Shown piece by piece: positions 9,799 through 22,545 of a stretch of 64,000 bases of DNA. Below the pieces are notes generated by a model, which was not told where the DNA came from, searched no databases, and worked only from the letters and a program-made list of their open reading frames with translations. This DNA is from Spirodela intermedia (Eukaryota; Streptophyta; Magnoliopsida; Alismatales; Araceae), in assembly GCA_902729315.2 (NCBI GenBank), contig LR746269.1:3234001-3298000 (forward strand), read 5' to 3'. Each line of letters opens with the position of its first letter. Position 1 is the stretch's first letter. The translations under genes and the position numbers were made by a program.

Positions 9799-11193
9799 CC
9801 CACTAGGCCCGCAAGTGGGTCAGAAGTGCAGTCGAGAAGAAACCATGAGCAAGGGCTCGAGCGACTAGGATTGATAGGGACATGTGTGCACCACTCCCTT
9901 TCCACATCACTAGTGGCCAGCCGACTATGGGGCAAAGAGTGGTCGTACATGTGTGAGAAAGGGAATTGATCGAAAATGTAATATTACTAGATATTCATCA
10001 AAAAGGTCAGCGCACAACCGATGTGGGATTAAACCTGCATCACACCTTCCTTAGAAAGGGGCATGCAACTAGCGTGGGTTTGAATCTTTCCAAACCCAAA
10101 ACTCATATTTTTTATCTAATTATCGTGACTTTTCTGCAAATCGCTAGTGAAGAATTAAGCAACCAGAATCACTAGATCATCGGTGAAAATCTCATCAATG
10201 CGATTTGCAGAGCATTAGTACTAAAATTGCTAAATGATTCATGATAAAAGGATCCAAAATCCATCAAGTAAAGGATCTCCGACTGATCGACAAACAAGCC
10301 ATCGTCGGGAAGAGGACGATCCACTAGGAGATGAGTTGCCACATCTTGAGAGCATACCAAATGTGATGAAGAGCCTCCTCTTGTTGCATGGACCTAAGGA
10401 TGAAGCTCCCTAACACACGCCCTCTCTCTATCTAACTCTTCTCCATCGGGTAACAGCCGTCGGAGAGCCATAAAGTCACTATTTTTTTGCTCTACTGGGT
10501 GACAGTCATCAGAGATGATTCGACAACTTATTTCATTGATCTCTAGACTTCAGAAAGAGATCTAGAGATTGGCCATGTTGTCTTTGTCCAAGAAGAGCCT
10601 TCAAGGCCGTGGACATTGTATGCTGATCTTCCCGAATGCTTAGGATTTTGGTGCATCGTCGACACATCACCGCCACGACATCGGAACTCTATTTGCCTAC
10701 TCTCAACTTAATTTTTATTTCATTTAGTGATAATTTACTAATTTTAAATTTACCAAGATATACTTCATTCTATACGATTCTTTTAGCTTTTACAAATCTT
10801 AATTTGATTAGTTAAATCGTCTATAATCGTTTATGTAAGAATTGTTGAGTGGAACTCTGTTTCCATTCAATTTGTATTTGCTAGGTGCTGACATCATCTT
10901 GACGTCCACACCCTTATTTCTCTTTTTTGTGAATTTTAAATATATTTCTTTTTCATTTCCTAGTATACAATTCATAGAAAATAGTATTCTTTGAGAAAAA
11001 TTTAGAATAATTACCAGATGTTATATTACATCCCTGTGATTGACTTGGAAAATATCTTTATTTTTAGAAGTTTTATTGAATTATAATTGATATATTTGTT
11101 TATAAATATTTCTAAATATCTAAAAATTCATATTTTCTAGTTTTATAAATTTTAAATTTGTGTGATTTACTATACAATGACTAAGTCACGTCA
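9799..11193 (+). mobile_element. 5' LTR of element E-A, 5'-truncated
   Basis: Runs from the GGCCCGCAAG region (reference position about 240) to the GTCACGTCA end at 11193 and is followed directly by a tRNA-Asp primer site, so it is the 5' LTR of the pol-less element E-A. The first 230-240 bp are missing. Many CG-to-TG/CA changes relative to other copies mark it as old. Confidence 0.85.
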
Positions 11194-11198
11194 AATTT

Positions 11199-11216
11199 TG
11201 GTGCCATTGCTGGGGA
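11199..11216 (+). other. Primer-binding site of E-A (tRNA-Asp)
   Basis: TGGTGCCATTGCTGGGGA differs from the exact complement of the plant tRNA-Asp 3' end (TGGCGCCGTTGCCGGGGA) at three positions, all CpG transitions. It lies five bases after the LTR end. Confidence 0.85.
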
Positions 11217-11407
11217 TGCATTGCATAATATTTAGTATTTTTTTATTTTTCTCTTAGAGTACACAAAAAAATTAACTCTTATTTTATTTTCTTCTTGTGA
11301 AATTTTTTTTTAAAAAAAGGAAATGAAGAGAAACAAGACAAGAACTAGAGCATATTGAAGGAGGGTAAGAATTACTAAACTTTTTTCTCTAATTTATTGA
11401 TTTTTTT

Positions 11408-13700
11408 ATGCATGGTAGAAGATCCTTGCATCCAAGGCTAGAAAATCCTTTCATTATTTCATTCAAAACAAAAAATCTGAAAGGAAAATTAATTTTGATA
11501 GATCTTGAAGGAAGTATAGGTCAAACTGAGAACAATCCTATGGCCATGAAAAATTATTATATCCTTGAGCATCCAATATTAGAGTCTCATTAGCACCCAC
11601 TATTAAATTCGAAATAAATCTAATTTTTTTTCAAATGCTCTCTAATTTTCATGGATTGCCTTTAGAGGAACCTCATCAGCACTGAAAAAAATTTCATATG
11701 GTCTATGATTTAGTTAGTCTCTATCAAGTTACATCAGAAATTATTAAGATAAAATTATTCCCTCATACACTTAGGGACAAAGCTAGTCATTGGCTATCCA
11801 CATTAGATACAAAATCAACTAGCTAGAAAGACATAGAATAGGGCTTTTTTCAAAAATTTTATCCCTTAGAAAAAACTTAAAATATGAGAAAACATATATG
11901 GAGTTTTTCTTAAAGATTAGAAGAAACTTTACATGAGACATGGGAAACAGTCAAAGATTTACTTATAATGTGTCCTCATCATGCTATACCCAAGTGGCAG
12001 CTCAATAGAATTTGTTATGATGGATTATTAGAACAACATAGAAATATGGTTGATTCTATATCTAGAGGAGCTTTTATGGAGAAAACTCCTAATGAGATTT
12101 ACAATATTTATGAGAATTTAAGTAAAAATTTTAGAGATCAAGCCTCTTTTGAATTATATGATACGTATAAGAAGAGAGGAATTTATGAATTGCATCATGA
12201 TGATGACTCTAACTTTATAAATGATGTTAATCAGATTAATTAAAGATTAAAAAAACTTGATTTACATATTGAGAATATTAGAAAGCCTCCTAACCTTCAA
12301 TTGAATGCATATAGTACTTGTGCTATGTATGGTGAAAATGATCATTTCGAATTTCAATATCATCTTAGGCAAGAACAAGTACAAGTATCCCACGATTTTA
12401 GTAAAAATAGAAAATATTTTTCTAATTCTTATAATCTTAATTGGGGGAATCATTTTTCTTTGAGAAACTCAAATAATATTTTAAATCCAGAAGTACTTAT
12501 ATCCAATTCAAAATTTGAATTTCATCCAAAATAAGAACACAGATTTCAGAAAATTCAGCCCTCTTAAATCCAACCTGATGCTATAAAAATGATGCATAAA
12601 GTGAGCCAAATGATGTAACAAACTATGAATCAAATGATATTACACTAAAAATAAATTATAGAGGCTTTTGAGAATAGGAGAGAAGAGGGACAGCCACCCA
12701 ATCAGCCCATAGAAATTTCAAGAAACTATCTAACAATAGGATTTCAGCAAGGAGAGTCTAGTTGAATAAATTTAGAAAAAAACCTACAAAATGAAAATGT
12801 TAGGATAGTGAATACATTGAGTTAGAATATTTTACTTGGTCCTTATTTCTAATTATTAGAAGAAATAGATGAGCCATTAGAAGTAAATGAGAATATTAAG
12901 ATTGAAAATATAGTAGTAGAAAATTTGAATAAAATCATTTATTACTCATAATTGATGAATGAATATAGTGAGGATGATGAGGAGAAAGAGTCCTTAGATG
13001 AAGAAACAGCAGGTGATCATGGAAAAATTATCTAAATTTAGTAGAAGGGAGTAAGGATAGAAATGAAGAAAAACATATTTTAGATGAGGAAAAATCAGTT
13101 GATTTGGGAGATGTATGAGATGAAATTAATAAATCTAATCATAATTTTGCAGCGATGGATGTTGATAGTGAGGATGATGATGTATATCATATACCAAAAT
13201 TAAAAGATAGCTCTTGGGAAGATGAAGAATTTGATGAGTTGAGAAACGAAAAGCTTGAAAAAGAGTTGATTCAACTAATAGAGAGAAACAAAAATAATGG
13301 ATATGAATATAGAGATAATTTTGGAGGAGAAAATTTGAATTTTACTGAATTCATTAGATCTGAGATTAAAGAAGACAATCCTTCCATCCTTCAAAACTCA
13401 CAGACCATTAGAATTATTTCTAAGCTTGAAATATTTCACTCCTCGCAAATTGAACAAATATGTATGGAAGATTAAATGGAGCAGGGGAAGATTATGCAGA
13501 TAAAAGAAGACATTAATAAATGGATGAATAAAAGAATTAGAGATATCAATTTAGATGAAAAAATTCTAGATTGAGTAAGAGCTAATTTGAAAATTATATG
13601 GCTTGATCACATTTTATGGTATATTAATATACAGTATTTATTAATAAATGAGAGACTTACAAAATAAGTTAGAAATGAGGAAAGATTCTTTTCAAAATAG
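11408..13700 (+). pseudogene. Degenerate gag-ORF2 of non-autonomous element E-A
   Basis: Starts at an ATG in the same MHGRRSLHPRLENPF context as the E-B copy and ends at a stop aligned near the E-B stop. The first part is gag: 16445-17312 in E-P and 30591-31982 in E-B are homologous. The second part, from about 12860, is the acidic ORF2 found only in the pol-less elements, with the best preserved piece at 13155-13475. Numerous stops and frameshifts break the frame, for example at 11591, 12241 and 13473. There is no protease, reverse transcriptase or integrase. The reading frame is dead in this copy but aligns with the nearly open frame of E-B. Confidence 0.85.
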
Positions 13701-14481
13701 AAATATTCTTTTTGGGAGAATTTTGTTAATTTCCATTTTGTTTTGGCTGAAAGTATGTCAAGGTATATATATGAAGTATATGAATTCATGCTAAATCTGA
13801 AAAAGAATATCATGAAACCTACCTTGGGATATAAATATATTTTGATGGCTGACATGACTCAATCATTGTATATTAAATCACGCAAATATAAAATTTATAA
13901 AACTAGAAAATAAAAATTTTCAGATATTTAGAAGTATTTCTAAATAAATATTCAATTATAATTCAATAAAACTTCCAATAATATCTGGTAATTATTCAGA
14001 ATTTTTCTCAATGAATATGATTTTCTATGAATTTTATACTATGAAATAAAAAGGAAATATATTTAAAATTCACGAAAAAAGGGAAATAAGGGTGTGGACA
14101 TCAGGATGACGTTAGCGCCCGGCGGACGTGAATCGGGCGGAAATAGAGTTCCGCCTAAAGATTCTTGCATAAGCAATTATAGACGATTTAATTAATCAAA
14201 TTAAGATTTGTAAAAGCCGGAAGAATCGTAATTGAACAAAGTATATTTTGGTAACTTAAAAACACAAAAATTATCACTAAATGAAGCGTAAAGTAAATTG
14301 AAAGTAGGAAAACAGAGTTCCGGCGTCACGATGGCGATGCGTCGGTGATGCACCGGAATTCTAAGCATTCAGGAGGATCATTGTGCAGTGTCCACAGCCT
14401 CGAAGGCTCTCCTTGGACAAAGATGACGTGGGCAATCTCTAGATCTTCTCGCAAAGTCTAGAGATCAATGAAGTGGGTCAT

Positions 14482-16109
14482 TGATAAGTCTTCATTATCA
14501 TGAGTTAATAATTAGTATATAATATAGTTTTAGCCTTAACTCATGATAAATAGACTTATATTTGTGTTAAAGTATGATTTGTGGTTTTCAGTTGATTAAC
14601 GTGAATTTTTGGGTAATTATGTGATTTTATATGAGTTTTATAATCTTACTTTTGAGATAAATGAAGAACAAGAAATAAAAAATATTGCATAATGAGGGGA
14701 CCCGCCGGCCAGCCGGGCCTACAAGCAGGTCGGAAGCACAGTCGGAGAGTAGCTGTGAACAGGGGCTCGAGTGGCTTGGCTTGGACTGATATGGGCATGT
14801 GTGCGCCACTCCCCTTCCATGTCACTAGTGGTTAGCTAGCTGTGGGGCAAGGAGTGGTCATACACGCGAGAGTAGTGACTTTGCTTATAAAGCTAACATT
14901 ATTATATATTCGCTCAAAAAATCAGTGCACAACCGATGTGAGACTAAACCCGCGTCACACCTTCCTCAAAGGCAGGCGACCGGCGAGGGTTCGAATCCTC
15001 CCAAAGTCAAAATTTATATATTTTTATCTAATTATTGCGACTTTCCTATAGATCACCAGTGAAGGATTAAGCAACGAAAATTATTGGATCATCGACGAAA
15101 ATCTCGTCAACACAATTCGCAGAGCATTGCTACTAAAGTTGCTGAACGATTTACAATAAAAGGATCGCAATCCATTGAGTAAATCATCTCCGATTGATCG
15201 ACGAACAAGCCGTCGTCAGGAAGAGGACGATCTACCGGGAGATGAGTCGCCACCTCTTGAGAGCATACCAGATGTGATGAAGAGCCTCCTCTTACTGCGC
15301 GGACCTAAGGATGAAGCTCCCTAACATGTGCCCCACCTCCATCCAACTCCTCTTCATTAGGTGACAGCCGCCGGAGAGCTGCAAAGTTGCCGTTTTTCTG
15401 CTCTACTAGGTGACAACCACCAGAGATGATTCAACGACTCACTTCATTGATCTCTAGATTTTGCAAGAAGATCTAGAGATTGCCCACGTCGTTTTTGTCC
15501 AAGGAGAGCCTTAGAGGTTGTGGACATTGCACGACGATCTTCCCGAACGCTCAGGATTCCGGTGCATCATCGACGCATCGCCGTCGCGATGCTGGAACTC
15601 TATTTTCCTACTTTTAATTTACTTTACACTTCATTTAGTGATAATTTTTGTGTTTATTAAGTTACCAAAATATACTTCGTTCAATTACGATTCTTCCGGC
15701 TTTTACAGATCTTAATTTGATTAATTAAATTGTCTGTAATCGCTTACGTAAGAATCGTCGGGTGAAACTCTGTTTCCGTCTGATTCGCATCTGCCGGGCG
15801 TTGACATCATCCCAATGTCTGCACCCTTATTTCTCTTTTTTTTCGTGAATTTTAAATATATTTCTTTTTTATTTTCTAGTATGAAATTCATAGAAAATCG
15901 TATTCATTGAGAAAAATTCTGAATAATTACTAGATATTATATTACATTGCTGTGATCGACTTGGAAAATTACCACTATTTTCGGAAGTTTATTGAATTAA
16001 AATTGATATATTTATTTAGAAATACTTCTAAATATCTTAGAATTCGTATTTTCTAGTTTTATAAATTTTATATTTGTGTGATTTCATATACAACGACTAA
16101 GTCACGTCA
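14482..16109 (+). repeat. 5' LTR of E-P
   Basis: 1,628 bp, TG...CA, starting TGATAAGTC with the 14-bp terminal inverted repeat and ending GTCACGTCA. It is followed by AATTT and the primer-binding site. Confidence 0.92.
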
Positions 16110-16114
16110 AATTT

Positions 16115-16132
16115 TGGCACCATTGCCAGGGA
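16115..16132 (+). other. Primer-binding site of E-P (tRNA-Asp)
   Basis: TGGCACCATTGCCAGGGA matches the complement of the tRNA-Asp 3' end at 15 of 18 positions. All three mismatches are G-to-A changes within CpG, as expected from cytosine methylation and deamination. Confidence 0.88.
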
Positions 16133-16313
16133 TGTATTGCATAATATTTAGTATTTTTCTGTTTTTCTCTTAGAGTACACAAAAAAAAATTTAACTCTTT
16201 ATTTTTTTTCTTTTTGCTGATTTTTTATTAGAAAAAGGGAACAAAAAGAAGCAAGGTAAGGACTGGAGCATCATGAAGGAGGGTAACAGTTACTAACTTT
16301 TTCCCTCGAATTT

Positions 16314-17986
16314 ATGCATGGTATAAGATCCTTGCATCCAAGGCTAGAAAATCCTTTCATTATTTCATTCAAAAATAAAAATCCGAAAGAAAAATTAATT
16401 TTGATGGATCTTAAAGGAAGTACAGGTCAAATTGAGAAAATCCTATGGCTATGAAAAATCATTTTATCGTTGATTCATTTCAAAGAGCATCTAATATTAG
16501 AGTCCCATTAGCACCCACTGTTAAATTCAAAATAAATCCAAGAATTTTTCAAATGCTTTCTAATTTTCATGGATTACCTTTAGAGGAACCTCATCAGCCC
16601 TTAGAAAAATTTCATATGGTTTGTGATTTAGTTAATCTCCCTCAAGTTACACCGGAAATTATTAAGATGAAATTATTCCCTCATACACTTAGGGACAAAG
16701 CTAGTCATTGGCTATCCACATTAGATAGAGAATTAACTAGCTGGAAAGATATAGAACAGGCTTTTCTTCAAAAATTTTATCCCTTAGGAAAAACTCAAAA
16801 TATGAGAAAATATATATAGAGTTTTTCTCAAAGACTAGGAGAAACTTTGCATGAGATATGGGAAAAATTCAAAGATTTACTTAGAAAGTGTCCTCATCAT
16901 GCTATACCCAAGTGGCAGCTCAATAGAATTTTTTATGATGGATTTATTAGAACAACATAGAAATATGGTTGATTTTATATGTGGAGGAGCTTTTATGGAG
17001 AAAACTCTTGATGATATTTATAGTCTTTATGAGAATTTAAGTGAAAATTCTAGAGATCAAGCCTCTTTTGAATTATATGACAGGGATAAGAAGAGAGGAA
17101 TTTATGAATTGTATCATGATGATGATTCTAAACTTAGAAATGAGGTTAATCAGATTAATAAAAGATTAGAAAAAATTAATTTACTTATTGACAATATTAG
17201 AAAGCCTTTTAACCCTCAACTTAATTCGAATAGTATATGTCCTATGTATGGTGAAAATGATTGTTCTGAATTTCAATGTTATAATTTAGAGCAATTATTT
17301 CATCCTATGTAAGAATAAGTGCAAGTAGCTCACGATTTTAATAGAAATAGGGAACCTTTTCAAATTCTTATAATCCTAATTGAAGGAATAATTTTTCATT
17401 GAGAGACCCAAATAATATTCAAAATCCAAAAGCACTTAGACCCAATTCAAACTCTGAATTTCGTCCAAAACAAGAAAACAAATTTAAGAAAAATTAGCCC
17501 TCTCAAACCCAACCTAATACTATGGAAATGATGCAGCAAATGAGCTAAATGATGCAACAAACTATGAATCAAATGATGCAGCATCAGAAACAAATTATAG
17601 AGGCCCTTGGGAATAAGAGAGAAAAGGGTCAGCTACCTAATCAGCCCATAGAAAATCTAGGGAACCACCCAACAATAGGATTTCAGCAAGGGGAGTCTAG
17701 TAGCATGAATCTAGGAAAAAACCTACGAAATAAAAATGTTAGGACAGTGAATGCATTAAGGAGTGGTAAGATCTTACCTGATCGTTATCCCCAAACATTA
17801 GAAGAAAAAGAAAACGTGGACAACCCAAAACAAAATCAAATAGGAGTAGAAGAGGATTTTATAGATTCTACCAAGGAAATTTCGAAAGAGAAGACAATCA
17901 TTCCATTTCTTAAAGCTCTAGAGCCTAGACAAAGAAAGAAAAAGGAACACAATGAAGAAATAAAGAAAATTTTACAAGATGTGTAA
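16314..17986 (+). pseudogene. Degenerate gag of E-P
   Basis: Homologous to the gag part of E-A and E-B: a capsid-type region (16445-16819, with HTLRDKASHWLSTLDRELTS and the typical W..IEQAFLQKFYP), a middle segment (16851-17312) and a Gln/Met-rich C-terminal part (17549-17986, MMQQTMNQMMQHQKQ). Lesions include frameshifts near 16440 and 16943, a TAG at 16817-16819 where E-A has TGG, and TAA codons at about 17310 and 17984. A retroviral-type zinc knuckle is not evident; a single CPMYGEND..EFQCY stretch sits where one might be. Confidence 0.88.
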
Positions 17987-18040
17987 ATTAGTCTTCCTTT
18001 ACTCACTGCCATTGAACATATTCTTGAATATGCTAGAGTT

Positions 18041-18847
18041 TTGAAAGAAATGTGTACACCAAAAAAGACACCTAGAGTAGAAAAATTATCTATGCATGCT
18101 AGTGCATTATTATTAAATCAATTACCATATAAATTGAGAGATACAAGTGCCCCTTTAATTTCGTGTGATATTGGTAGATCCATTTTTCATAATGCATTAC
18201 TTGACACCGATGCTAGTATTAATTTATTACCTACAAGTATTTGTGATAAATTTAATATTTCTATTCTTAAACCTTCTACTGTTACCTTACAATTTATTGA
18301 TAGATCCATAAAACATCCTAAAGGTATTTTAGAAAATGTGATAGTAACAGTTAAAGGGTGTAAATTTCTAGCTGATTTTGTAGTGTTGGAAATAGATTTT
18401 AATAGACAGTTTTATGATACATCAATCATTCTAGGGAGACTATTTTTGCATTTAGTAAAGATGAATATTAATTTTCCCACAGGTATTACGAAAATTTCAT
18501 GTGGAGATCAATCAATAGAAATTAAAATTTTTGAGGTACCGAATGATCTTAAGAAATCTCAAGTATCTGATTGTCGTACCATAGATCTTCTAGATGATTT
18601 TGATGATCTAGATGTTATTGATGATTGTGTGTTGGAAGAATTAGAGGAAATAGAGAATATAAATTTAGGAGAAAAGAAAGAGGAAGATCATCCGAATTTA
18701 GAGTTGAAACCTCTTCCCTCTAGTTTAAAATATTTGTTTTTGGAGGAAAATAGTTCATTTCCTGTTATTATTGTAGTTGATTTGAGTGATGAACAGGAAG
18801 AAGAATTATTAGATGTACTTCGAAAAAATAAGAAGGCCATGGGCTAG
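18041..18847 (+). pseudogene. Aspartic protease region of E-P pol, inactivated
   Basis: A 268-codon frame carrying a retropepsin-like domain: the active-site region around residue 55 reads LLDTDASINLLP, followed by flap-like and hydrophobic strands ending ILGRLFLH near residue 140. The expected Gly of the Asp-Thr-Gly triad is Asp here (GAT for GGT), which should abolish activity. The frame continues from gag across a TAA at 17984 and ends at a TAG at 18845 where Trp is expected. The acidic linker after residue 180 leads to RT. Confidence 0.85.
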
Positions 18848-18874
18848 ACATTAGACGATCTAAGAGGTATTGAT

Positions 18875-20050
18875 ATGAGTGTATGCATGCATAGTATATA
18901 TCTAGAGGAGGGGGCTAGAACTAGTAGGGAACCAGAACGAAGATTAAATTCTAACATGATGGAAATTGTAAAAAAAGCAATTTTAAAGTGGCTGGCTACT
19001 GATATTATTTATCCTATTTCAGATAGCAAATGGGTTAGTCCTACACAAGTAGTGCCAAAAAAATCAGGGATCACTGTTATAAAAAATGAAAATGGGGATG
19101 AAATACAAACAAAATTAACTACTAGTTGGAGGATTTGCATTGAGTATAGAAAATTAAATTCAGTTACTAGAAAATATCATTTTCTCCTACCATTTACTAA
19201 TCAAATTCTAGAAAAATTAGCTGAAAAAAACTTTTTTTATTTTTAACAACTTTCACTTGTCTATTTGGTACTTTTGCTTTTAAAACGAATGCCTTTTGAT
19301 TTGTGTAATGCTCCAGCCACATTTCAAAGATGTATGCTGTCTATTTTTTCTGATATGATTAGAAAATACATGGAAATTTTTATGGATGATTTTTCTATGT
19401 TTACTGAATCATTTGATGAATGCTTAAATCATTTACAACATGTAATTGAGAAATACATAGAGAAAAAATTAGTTTTGAGTTGGGAGAAATCACATTTTAT
19501 AGTTAAAGAGGGAGTTGTGTTGGGTCATATTGTGAGTGAAAGGGGTTTAGAGGTGGATAGAGTAAAAATTGATATTATATCTAAAATGAAACCTCCAAAT
19601 TCAGTAAAACAGATTAGATCTTTCTTGGGTCATGCAGGCTATTACAGAAAATTTATTCAAGATTTTTCAAAAATTTCTAAATCTCTTACCATGCTATTAT
19701 CTAAAGATGTGCCTTTTAATTTTGATGAGAAATGTTTTGAGTCTTTTTTCGAAATAAAAAGATTACTTATTGAGGCACCCATTTTACAAGCTCCTGATTG
19801 GTCCCTTCCTTTTGAAATAATGTGTGATGCATCGAATTATGTAGTGGGGGCTGTTCTAGGACAAACAAAAGAGTCAAAACCCATAGTAATTTCATATGCT
19901 AGTAAAACTATATCCGATGCTCAATTAAATTATACCATGACTGAAAAAGAGTTGTTAGCTATAGTATTTTTGTTAGAAAGGTCTAGATCATATATTTTGG
20001 GAGCTAAAATTATTATTTATACTGATCATACATCATTAAAATATCTGTAA
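18875..20050 (+). pseudogene. Reverse transcriptase and RNase H of E-P, deleted
   Basis: Two pieces: 18875-19246 (RT fingers, ending TNQILEKLAEKN) and 19265-20050 (RT palm, thumb and RNase H). The palm keeps the FMDD catalytic motif (Asp codons 19385-19390) and the PFDLCNAPATFQRCM block. About 25-30 codons between the pieces, including the first catalytic Asp of the palm, are missing. RNase H retains CDAS, TEKELLA and YTDHTSLKYL. A frameshift near 20047 then ends the frame. Confidence 0.9.
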
Positions 20051-21312
20051 ATAAGAAAGATGCAAAGCCACGTTTATTAAGATGGATTTTATTGTTGCAG
20101 GAATTTGACTAAGAAATAAAAGATAAAAAAGGTTTCGAGAATGTTGTTGCTGACCATCTTTCTAGATTAAGTGATATAGGAATAAATGCAGCACTTTTAC
20201 AAGATGCATTTCCAGATGAACAATTGATGGCAGCTCAACATCAACCATCACCATGGTATGCACATATTGTTAATTTTCTGGTTTCTAGAAAAACTCTAGA
20301 ATAACGGGATAAGAACAGAAAACATTATTTCTTTTCTAAGATTAGAAATTATTTTTGACATGATCCTGATTTATATTACTTGGGCAATGATCAAATTTTA
20401 AGGAGATGTGTTCCTGAAGAAGAATATCATAGCATTATTAACATGTGCCATTCATCTAACTGTGGAGGACATTTCTCTGGACAAAAAAAAACTGTAAAAA
20501 TTTTTGAGTGTGGTTTTTATTGGCCTACAATCATTAGAGATTCTATATAATTTAGTAGAACATGTATTTCATGCCAATCTATAGGTAACATGAGTAAAAA
20601 TGATGAAATGCCCATGAGTAACATGTCAGTAGTTGAAATTTTTGATGTATGGGGAATAGATTTCATGGGTCCCTTCTCATCAGCCAAAAAATATGAATAT
20701 ATTTTGCTTGCTGTTGATTATGTGTCGAAGTGGGTGGAAGCTATTCCTACTAGAACTAATGATCATAAAATTGTGATGAAATTTGTGCAGGAAAATATTT
20801 TTTCGAGATTTGGATGTCCTAGAGTAATTATTAGTGATGGAGGAATACATTTTACAAATAAACATTTCAGATAAGTATTGAAAAAGAATGGAGTACACCA
20901 TAGAGTAGCCACTCCATATCATCCCTAAACAAATGGGCAAGCTAAAGTAGCAAATAGGGAAATTCAGAGAATTTTGAGAAAAATAATTAGACCAGATAGG
21001 AAAGATTGGCCCACGAAATTACAAGATGCATTATGGGCTTATAGAACAGCTTATAAAAATCCCATAGGTATGTCCCCATTTCGTCTCATTTTTGGAAAGC
21101 CATGTCATCTTCCTGTAGAAATAGAGCATAAAGCATTATGGGCTATAAAAAATTTATGTATGAATGAAAAATCAGCTAGTGGGCATAGAATTTTTCAGCT
21201 ACATGAACTAGAGGAGTTGAGGAATGAAGCTTATGAAAATCATAGAATCTATAAAGAAAAAACTAAAACTTTTCATGATAAGAAAAGTTGGGGGGTGAAG
21301 TTTCATTATTAA
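20051..21312 (+). pseudogene. Integrase of E-P, multiple stops
   Basis: Remnants of a gypsy integrase in one frame: a HHCC zinc-binding region (about 20440-20580, with CHSSNCGGHFSG and SCQS), then the DDE core with GIDFMGPF (about 20653), ISDGG (about 20830) and the NREIQR glutamate (about 20957). The C-terminal part includes [17 protein letters not shown] and GMSPF. At least six in-frame stops break it, near 20110, 20302, 20356, 20547, 20872 and 20926. No chromodomain follows. The last codons run into the first purine tract at 21283. Confidence 0.88.
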
Positions 21313-22530
21313 TTTATGATGTAGGATGATTAAGAACATGTGTTTGCATTTTATTCAACTTAAAACAGCAACTAAAAAAATAAAAATAAAAATAATTTCA
21401 AAAAAACTATATCTCTTTTCTGGTTTTCTGTTGGAGACAACAGACTGTCAAAAATAGCAAACAAAAAACAGCCTAAAACTTGAAATTCTAGAAATCCTTT
21501 TCTTACATTTCAATCCCCTACACATATATTATTGAAATTTGAAGTTACAGCTATAAAGAGGATAATTTTGATTTATTTTTGATAAATTTATTATTACTAA
21601 AAACAAAACTTAAAATAAAAAATGAAATTGTCAGAACTATGTAATTTACAAATTTCTTACATCATATTGCATGCATGAAAAATTAAATCAATTTGATTGA
21701 ATGATATCAAAAGATACCAAAAAGATTATTATTGAGTCAAAAGAATGATCTAGTAGCATGAAATGTTGGAATACTCCTTTGATACATGATAGATAACATA
21801 GATTTGATTTTACAAATTTTCACTTCATGATCTTGATGGATAGTATTTACTTGATGTGAAAATTTGATTGATCATTTAAGTTTAATGGAGATTTTTGCAC
21901 CCTGATCTATAGGACTTGTGAGGAGAAATCACTTATTTCGAAAAAAAAAAGGAGAGAGCAATGTGAAAAATCTAGAAACGAAGAGTACACATAGAGGGTG
22001 TGAGACATCATTCTCATTGTCGAAAATCGTACATAGAAAAAAAATTGCTGAAAAATAAGTGGATAAAGTGAAAGCCTTGAAAATGAAGAGTACACATAGA
22101 GGGTGTGAGACATCATTCTTATTGTCGAAATTTGTCTACAGAGAAAGCTACTTATCCACTATATATAAAAATAAAAAAAATGAAGAAAGAAATATAGTGC
22201 AAACTTCAAAAATCAAGCCATAGAAAAAGAAAAATGTAGGATCAATATTATTCTTAGATGAGCATTGATAATTGGAACATCTTGTAAATACATCTATAAG
22301 TGAAGAAGTAATAGAGATGTGAATAGAAGAAGTGAAGTCTAGATTGTTATTCCAAGGAGTGCTTAAACATTTAAGTGTTTGACATCATTCTTAAATACTT
22401 GATATAAGAATCCAAAGTGTTTAAAGGTGCATCATTTCTAATTTTATTTTTTTTTCTGTATTGAAATATGATGTTTGAGATTTGTAAATTTTTATTTTCA
22501 TAATTCCATTGCTAAGGGACTAGCAATGAT
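21313..22530 (+). other. 3' untranslated region of E-P
   Basis: Non-coding sequence shared with E-A (25506-26740), E-B (28433-29130, minus) and E-C (59041-60280). It holds two direct copies of a 45-bp unit around GGGTGTGAGACATCATTCT, at about 21980-22025 and 22085-22130 (105-bp spacing). There is no envelope-like frame. Confidence 0.8.
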
Positions 22531-22545
22531 TTAAGTTGGGGGGTA
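22531..22545 (+). other. Polypurine tract of E-P
   Basis: TTAAGTTGGGGGGTA directly precedes the 3' LTR and would prime plus-strand synthesis. The same AAGTTGGGG motif precedes the LTRs of E-A (26738-26750) and E-C (60282-60294). Confidence 0.85.
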
